64,000 bases of DNA, taken from the NCBI RefSeq assembly GCF_965363235.1, contig NC_134842.1:3933112-3997111 (forward strand). The letters are read 5' to 3'. The notes beneath the pieces were generated by a model. That model was not told the DNA's origin, did no database searches, and saw only the letters and a list, made by a program, of their open reading frames with translations. Origin of the DNA: Mytilus galloprovincialis (lineage: Eukaryota > Mollusca > Bivalvia > Mytilida > Mytilidae). A program made the position numbers and the translations under genes. Of this stretch, positions 59,100-64,000 are shown one piece after another. The stretch's first letter is position 1, and every line of letters starts with the position of its first letter.

Positions 59100-59310
59100 C
59101 GGATGCCCCATCTGCACTATAATTTTTTATGTTTAGTGGACCGTGAAAATGGGAGAAAATCTCTAATTTAGCATTGAAATTAGAAAGATCATATCATAGG
59201 GAACATGTGTACTAAGTTTCAACTTGATTGGACTTCAACTTCTCCAAAAACTACCTCGACCAAAAACTTTAACCTGAAGCGGGACGAACGGACGGACGCA
59301 CACACCAGAA
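59100..59310 (-). repeat. Dispersed mollusc repeat
   Basis: 'gtttcaacttgattggactt', 'ctacctcgaccaaaaacttt' and 'cctgaagcgggacgaacgga' form a repeat I recognise as widespread in bivalves. Related words occur inverted at 16.0-16.1 kb. Confidence 0.55.
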
Positions 59311-59773
59311 AACAAAGTAATATATCAACATGCTACTCTACTAGATGACTTCTAGACAAGCAGTCTTTATATTAAGTCTCAGTTTCTGTAATGCAGTTCT
59401 GGTGTAAATAGTTAAAGCAGATGACATTGTTGTCTAGTAGTGAATACTTGTGGATGTGTACGTACAAGAGAGGTAATTTAACGTTCATATTTCGACTTGA
59501 TGTCAGAATAATGTGTCTGGGTATATGATGACATGCCATGATGTGTTTCTGTGGAATGTTACCTTATGAAAAAACACACTAAGTTTAAAATTCAGCTCAG
59601 TATATTGGTCGAGTACAAATCATTTAAAACGATTTAGAGCCTGATACATGGCATAGACAACTGTCCACTGTTGAAAAACCTGCAAATCTTGGATACATGA
59701 CATTTTGTTTGGCTTTTTTTCATTAGTTATTATTGGCTTTGAACAAGCTGTCAGTTACTATGAGTACTCTCAC

Positions 59774-62700
59774 AAGAGTGCACACGCTGAAATGTTTCGC
59801 CTTCTAAACTAATCATTGATATTATGTTGATAGTCCTAAGTATAAAGCTAAGCTTTATTACAACTGTTACATAAACTTAACATTAACCAAGATAACTAAA
59901 CAAAGACCAATGAACCTTGAAAATGAGGTCAAGGTCAGATGAACCATGCCAGGCAGACATGTACAGCTAACAATGCTTCTATACAACATATTATATAGTT
60001 GACCCATTACTTATAGTTTAAGAAAAATAGACCAAAACGCAACCAGGTGCTCCGCAGGGCCCAGCTTTATACGACCGCAGAGGTCGATCCCTGAACAGTT
60101 GGGGCAGGTATGGACAAAACATTTAAGCGTGATACAACTCTGAATTTGGATTGTGATCAAATTTTTGACATTATATGGGTTTTTTACACAAAACAAATGT
60201 CAAGATTTTACAAATCAATTAAAGATTTCTTCTTCAAATTTATTTAAATCTAAAATTAAATAGTTGACACAGCATAGGTTTCTGACACAGAATGAATGTG
60301 GTCTAATGAACTTAAATTTTTTTTTGCCTTTGAGCAATTCACTATGCTGTTGAATATTAATCCTGTCAAAAAAATGTTTGAAGAAATTTTCTTTTTATTT
60401 ATGAAATCTGAAATGAGAACAAGTATGGACACAACTTTTAAGCTAAAAATATTTTAGATAAGATAAGGAAAAAAAAACTTCATCAGCAACATTTTATATT
60501 GGCAAATTTCCAATGAAGTTATTTACATAAAGTTATTGGCAAATAAAAATAGAAAATGACATCAAAGTCATGTCTGGCAAATTTCAAATTTTCTATCAAC
60601 TACTATTATATACAAAGAAAGATAACTCCAATTGAAAATTAATTGCTATTGCACAATATTGTGCAATTAGATATTTCTTGCTATTGTGCAATACTGTGCA
60701 ATTGAAAATTTCTTGCTATTGCACAATACTTGATATGGAATCCTGATTTGGACCAACTTGAAAACTGGGCCCATAATCAAAAATCAAAGTACATGTTTAG
60801 ATAAAGCATATCAAATAAGCCCAATAATTTGATTTTTGTTAAAATCAAACTTAGTTTAATTTTGGACCCTTCGGACCTTAAAGTAGACCAATTTGAAAAC
60901 TGGACCAAAAATTAAGAATCTACATACACAGTTAGATTTGGCATATCAAAGAACCCATTTATTCAATTTTTGATGAAATCAAACAAAGTTTAATTTTGGA
61001 CCCCCATTTGGACCAACTTGAAAACTAGGCCAATAATTAAAAATCTAAGTACATTTTTAAATTCAGCATATCAAAGAACCCCAAGGATTCAATTTTTGTC
61101 AAAATCAAACTAAGTTTAATTTTGGACCCTTTGGACCTTAATGTAGACCAATTTGAAAACGGGACCAAAAATTAAGAATCTACATACATAGTTAGATTCG
61201 GCATATCAAAGAACCCCAATTATTCAATTTTTGATGAAATCACACAAAGTTCAATTTTGGACCCTTTGGGCCCCTTATTCCTAAACTGTAGGGACCAAAA
61301 CTCCCAAAATCAAACCCAACCTTCCTTTTATGGTCATAAACCTTGTGTTTAAATTTCATAGATTTCTATTTACTTATACTAAAGTTATGGTGCGAAAACC
61401 AAGAATAATGCTTATTTGGGCCCTTTTTTGGCCCTTAATTCCTAAACTGTTGGAACCAAAACTCCCAAAATCAATCCCAACCGTCCTTTTGTGGTCATAA
61501 ACCTTGTGTCAAAATTTCATAGATTTCTATTTACTTATACTAAAGTTATGGTGCGAAAACCAAAAATAATGCTTATTGGGGCCCCTTTTTGGCCCCTAAT
61601 TCATAAACTGTTGTGACCTCAACTCCAAAAGTCAATCCCAACCTTCCTTTTGTGGTCATAAACCTTGTGTTTAAATTTGATTGATTTCTATTTACTTATA
61701 CTAAAGTTATTGTGCGAAAACCAAGAATAATGCTTATTTGGGCCCTTTTTTGGCCCTTAATTCCTAAACTGTTGGAACCAAAACTCCCAAAATCAATCCC
61801 AACCGTCCTTTTGTGGTCATAAACCTTGTGTCAAAATTTCATAGATTTCTATTCACTTAAACTAAAGTTATAGTGTGAAAACCAAGAAAATGCTTATTTG
61901 GGCCCTTTTTGGCCCCCTAATTCCTAAAATGTTGGGACCAAAACTCCCAAAATCAATCCCAACCTTCCTTTTGTGGTCATAAACCTTGTGTTAAAATTTC
62001 ATTGATTTCTATTCACTTTTACCAAAGTTAGAGTGCGAAAACTAAAAGTATTCGGACGACGACGACGACGACGCAAGACGCAAGACGACGCAGGACGACG
62101 ACGCCAACGTGATAGCAATATACGACCAAAAAATTTTAATTTTTGCGGTCGTATAAAAACTTAACACTGTGCAATGAACCGTGAAAATGAGGTCACGGTC
62201 AAATAAAACCTGAGCGACTGACATGAAGATCATAAAATATTTCCATACACCGAATATAGTTGACCTATGGGCATAAAGTATTAGATAAAAAGACCAAAAC
62301 TCAAAAACTTAACTTTGACCACTGAACCATGAAAATGAGGTCAAGGTCACATGACATCTGCCCGCTAGACATGTACACCTTACAATCATTCCATACAACA
62401 AATATAGTAGACCTATTGCATATAGTATGAGAAAAACAGACCAAAACACAAAAATTTAACTTTAACCACTGAACCATGAAAATGAGGTCAAGGTCAGATG
62501 ACACCTGCCAGTTGGACATGCACACCTTACAGTCGATCCATACAGCGAATATACTAGCCCTATTGCTTATAGTATCTGAGATATGGACTTGACCACCAAA
62601 ACTTAACCTTGTTCACTGATCCATGAAATGAGGTCGAGGTCAAGTGAAAACTGTCTGACAGACATGAGGACCTTGCAAGGTACGCACATATCAAATATAG

Positions 62701-62985
62701 TTATCCGATTACTTATAATAAGAGAAAATTCAACATTACAAACAATTTGAACTTTTTTTTTCAAGTGGTCACTGAACCATGAAAATGAGGTCAAGGACAT
62801 TGGACATGTGACTGACTGAAACTTCGTAACATGAAGCATCTATATACAAAGTATGAAGCATCCAGGTCTTCCACCTTCTAAAATATAAAGCTTTTAAGAA
62901 GTGAGCTAACGCCGCCGCCGCCGGATCACTTTCCCTATGTTGAGCTTTCTGCAACAAAAGTTGCAGGCTCGACAAAAATGGTACT
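59774..62985 (+). mobile_element. Tandem-core element, family 1, copy 2 (interrupted)
   Basis: It starts 'acaagagtgcacacgctgaa' and ends with the GCC microsatellite (62911-62923), the hairpin CTGCAAC-AAAA-GTTGCAG (62951-62968) and 'gacaaaaatgg'. The core units ('gaaccatgaaaatgaggtca', near 62171, 62323, 62468, 62618 and 62773) have a period of about 150 bp. It is split by the family 2 element at 60039-62154. Copy 1 at 21997-23110 is the uninterrupted counterpart in opposite orientation. Confidence 0.8.
60039..62154 (+). mobile_element. Tandem-core non-autonomous element, family 2, copy B (nested)
   Basis: It begins 'gcaaccaggtgctccgcagg' and ends 'tttttgcggtcgtat', with the same 14-bp inverted repeats as copy A, about four units of the first repeat type, about five of the second and a GAC-rich microsatellite (62054-62105). 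The host sequence resumes as 'aaaaacttaacactgtg'. In copy 1 of family 1 the uninterrupted site reads 'gaccaaaacacaaaaactta', so the insertion point is defined to within a few bases and no clear target duplication is visible. Confidence 0.85.
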
Positions 62986-63043
62986 TATATAGTGCCTTTT
63001 TGTTTTTGGGATGTATAAGTAGATGTCTATTTTGTGTTTTTCT

Positions 63044-64000
63044 CTTTATATTTACAGGTAAAGCCTTTCTCAACTGATTTTTATAGTGTGATCCTAGGTT
63101 GTTACATCACTGTCTAAGTTAAACATGTATCCTTTTATATTTACAGGTAAAGCCTTTCTCAACTGATTTTTATAGTGTGATCCTAGGTTGTTACATCACT
63201 GTCTAAGTTAAACATGTATCCTTTTATATTTACAGGTAAAGCCTTTCTCAACTGATTTTTATAGTGTGATCCTAGGTTGTTACATCACTGTCCAAGTTAA
63301 ACATGTATCCTTTTATATTTACAGGTAAAGCCTTTCTCAACTGATTTTTATAGTGTGATCCTAGGTTGTTACATCACTGTCCAAGTTAAACATGTATCCT
63401 TTTATATTTACAGGTAAAGCCTTTCTCAACTGATTTTTATAGTGTGATCCTAGGTTGTTACATCACTGTCCAAGTTAAACATGTATCCTTTTATATTTAC
63501 AGGTAAAGCCTTTCTCAACTGATTTTTATAGTGTGATCCTAGGTTGTTACATCACTGTCCAAGTTAAACATGTATCCTTTTATATTTACAGGTAAAGCCT
63601 TTCTCAACTGATTTTTATAGTGTGATCCTAGGTTGTTACATCACTGTCCAAGTTAAACATGTATCCTTTTATATTTACAGGTAAAGCCTTTCTCAACTGA
63701 TTTTTATAGTGTGATCTTAGGTTGTTACATCACTGTCCAAGTTAAACATGTATCCTTTTATATTTACAGGTAAAGCCTTTCTCAACTGATTTTTATAGTG
63801 TGATCCTAGGTTGTTACATCACTGTCCAAGTTAAACATGTATCCTTTTATATTTACAGGTAAAGCCTTTCTCAACTGATTTTTATAGTGTGATCCTAGGT
63901 TGTTACATCACTGTCCAAGTTAAACATGTATCCTTTTATATTTACAGGTAAAGCCTTTCTCAACTGATTTTTATAGTGTGATCCTAGGTTGTTACATCAC
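63044..64000 (+). repeat. 89-bp satellite, about 10.7 units, continuing past the window
   Basis: The unit contains 'ttttatatttacaggtaaag', 'cctttctcaactgatttt', 'tatagtgtgatcctaggttg' and 'ttacatcactgtccaagtta'. Successive 'tttacaggta' blocks fall at 63051, 63140 and 63229, exactly 89 bp apart. Units differ by single substitutions ('gtctaag' in early units, 'gtccaag' later, one 'gatctta'). Each holds a splice-acceptor-like TTTACAG directly joined to a donor-like GTAAAG. Confidence 0.95.

Overview
The window looks like nuclear DNA from a bivalve mollusc, most likely a marine mussel of the Mytilus type. The base composition is AT-rich, the genes have introns, gene density is very low, and most of the DNA is dispersed and tandem repeats. 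Several repeats are ones I associate with mussels: the SINE-like family ending near 'ggcaatcataccacatcttc', the 'tatttgccactggac' repeat, elements with tandem-repeat cores, Penelope-like elements and hammerhead ribozyme sequences. No rRNA, tRNA, CRISPR or prokaryotic gene organisation was seen.

Layout. 0-17 kb has no convincing host gene. It holds an inverted duplication (5.1/7.5 kb) split by a 774-bp TIR element, a decayed LINE piece, a MITE with a 30-G run, and an 862-bp Tc1/mariner-like relic. 18-24 kb holds a minus-strand Gmr1-like Ty3/gypsy fossil in which integrase lies before reverse transcriptase; its gag is split by a tandem-core element. 26.4-30.2 kb is a spliced minus-strand gene fragment: the end of a Mutator-like transposase-domain protein joined to a DEDDh exonuclease domain. 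31.3-32.0 kb is a Penelope-like RT fragment. 34.06-35.49 kb is a 53-bp x 27 array that abuts a MITE. 36-43 kb carries Penelope-related ends with at least two recognisable hammerhead ribozymes.

The main host genes are four single-coding-exon ApaH-like (ALPH) metallophosphatase paralogues at 38.0, 41.1, 49.5 (minus) and 56.2 kb (plus). They split into two pairs by sequence: 38/41 kb with GD[LI]VNKGP, and 49/56 kb with GDLANKGP and a shared two-residue insertion. Three of them have a splice acceptor exactly 9 nt before the ATG.

The rest is repeats: a perfect 48-bp x 12 minisatellite (45.6-46.2 kb), a degenerate 31-bp minisatellite (46.3-48.0 kb), and three families of non-autonomous elements with tandem cores (50.5-54.9 and 58.2-63.0 kb). 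One of these is inserted in another, and an uninterrupted copy elsewhere in the window gives the empty site. A LINE lies inside the third family. The last kilobase is an 89-bp satellite that runs off the window; every unit carries a fused splice-acceptor/splice-donor sequence resembling a recursive splice site.
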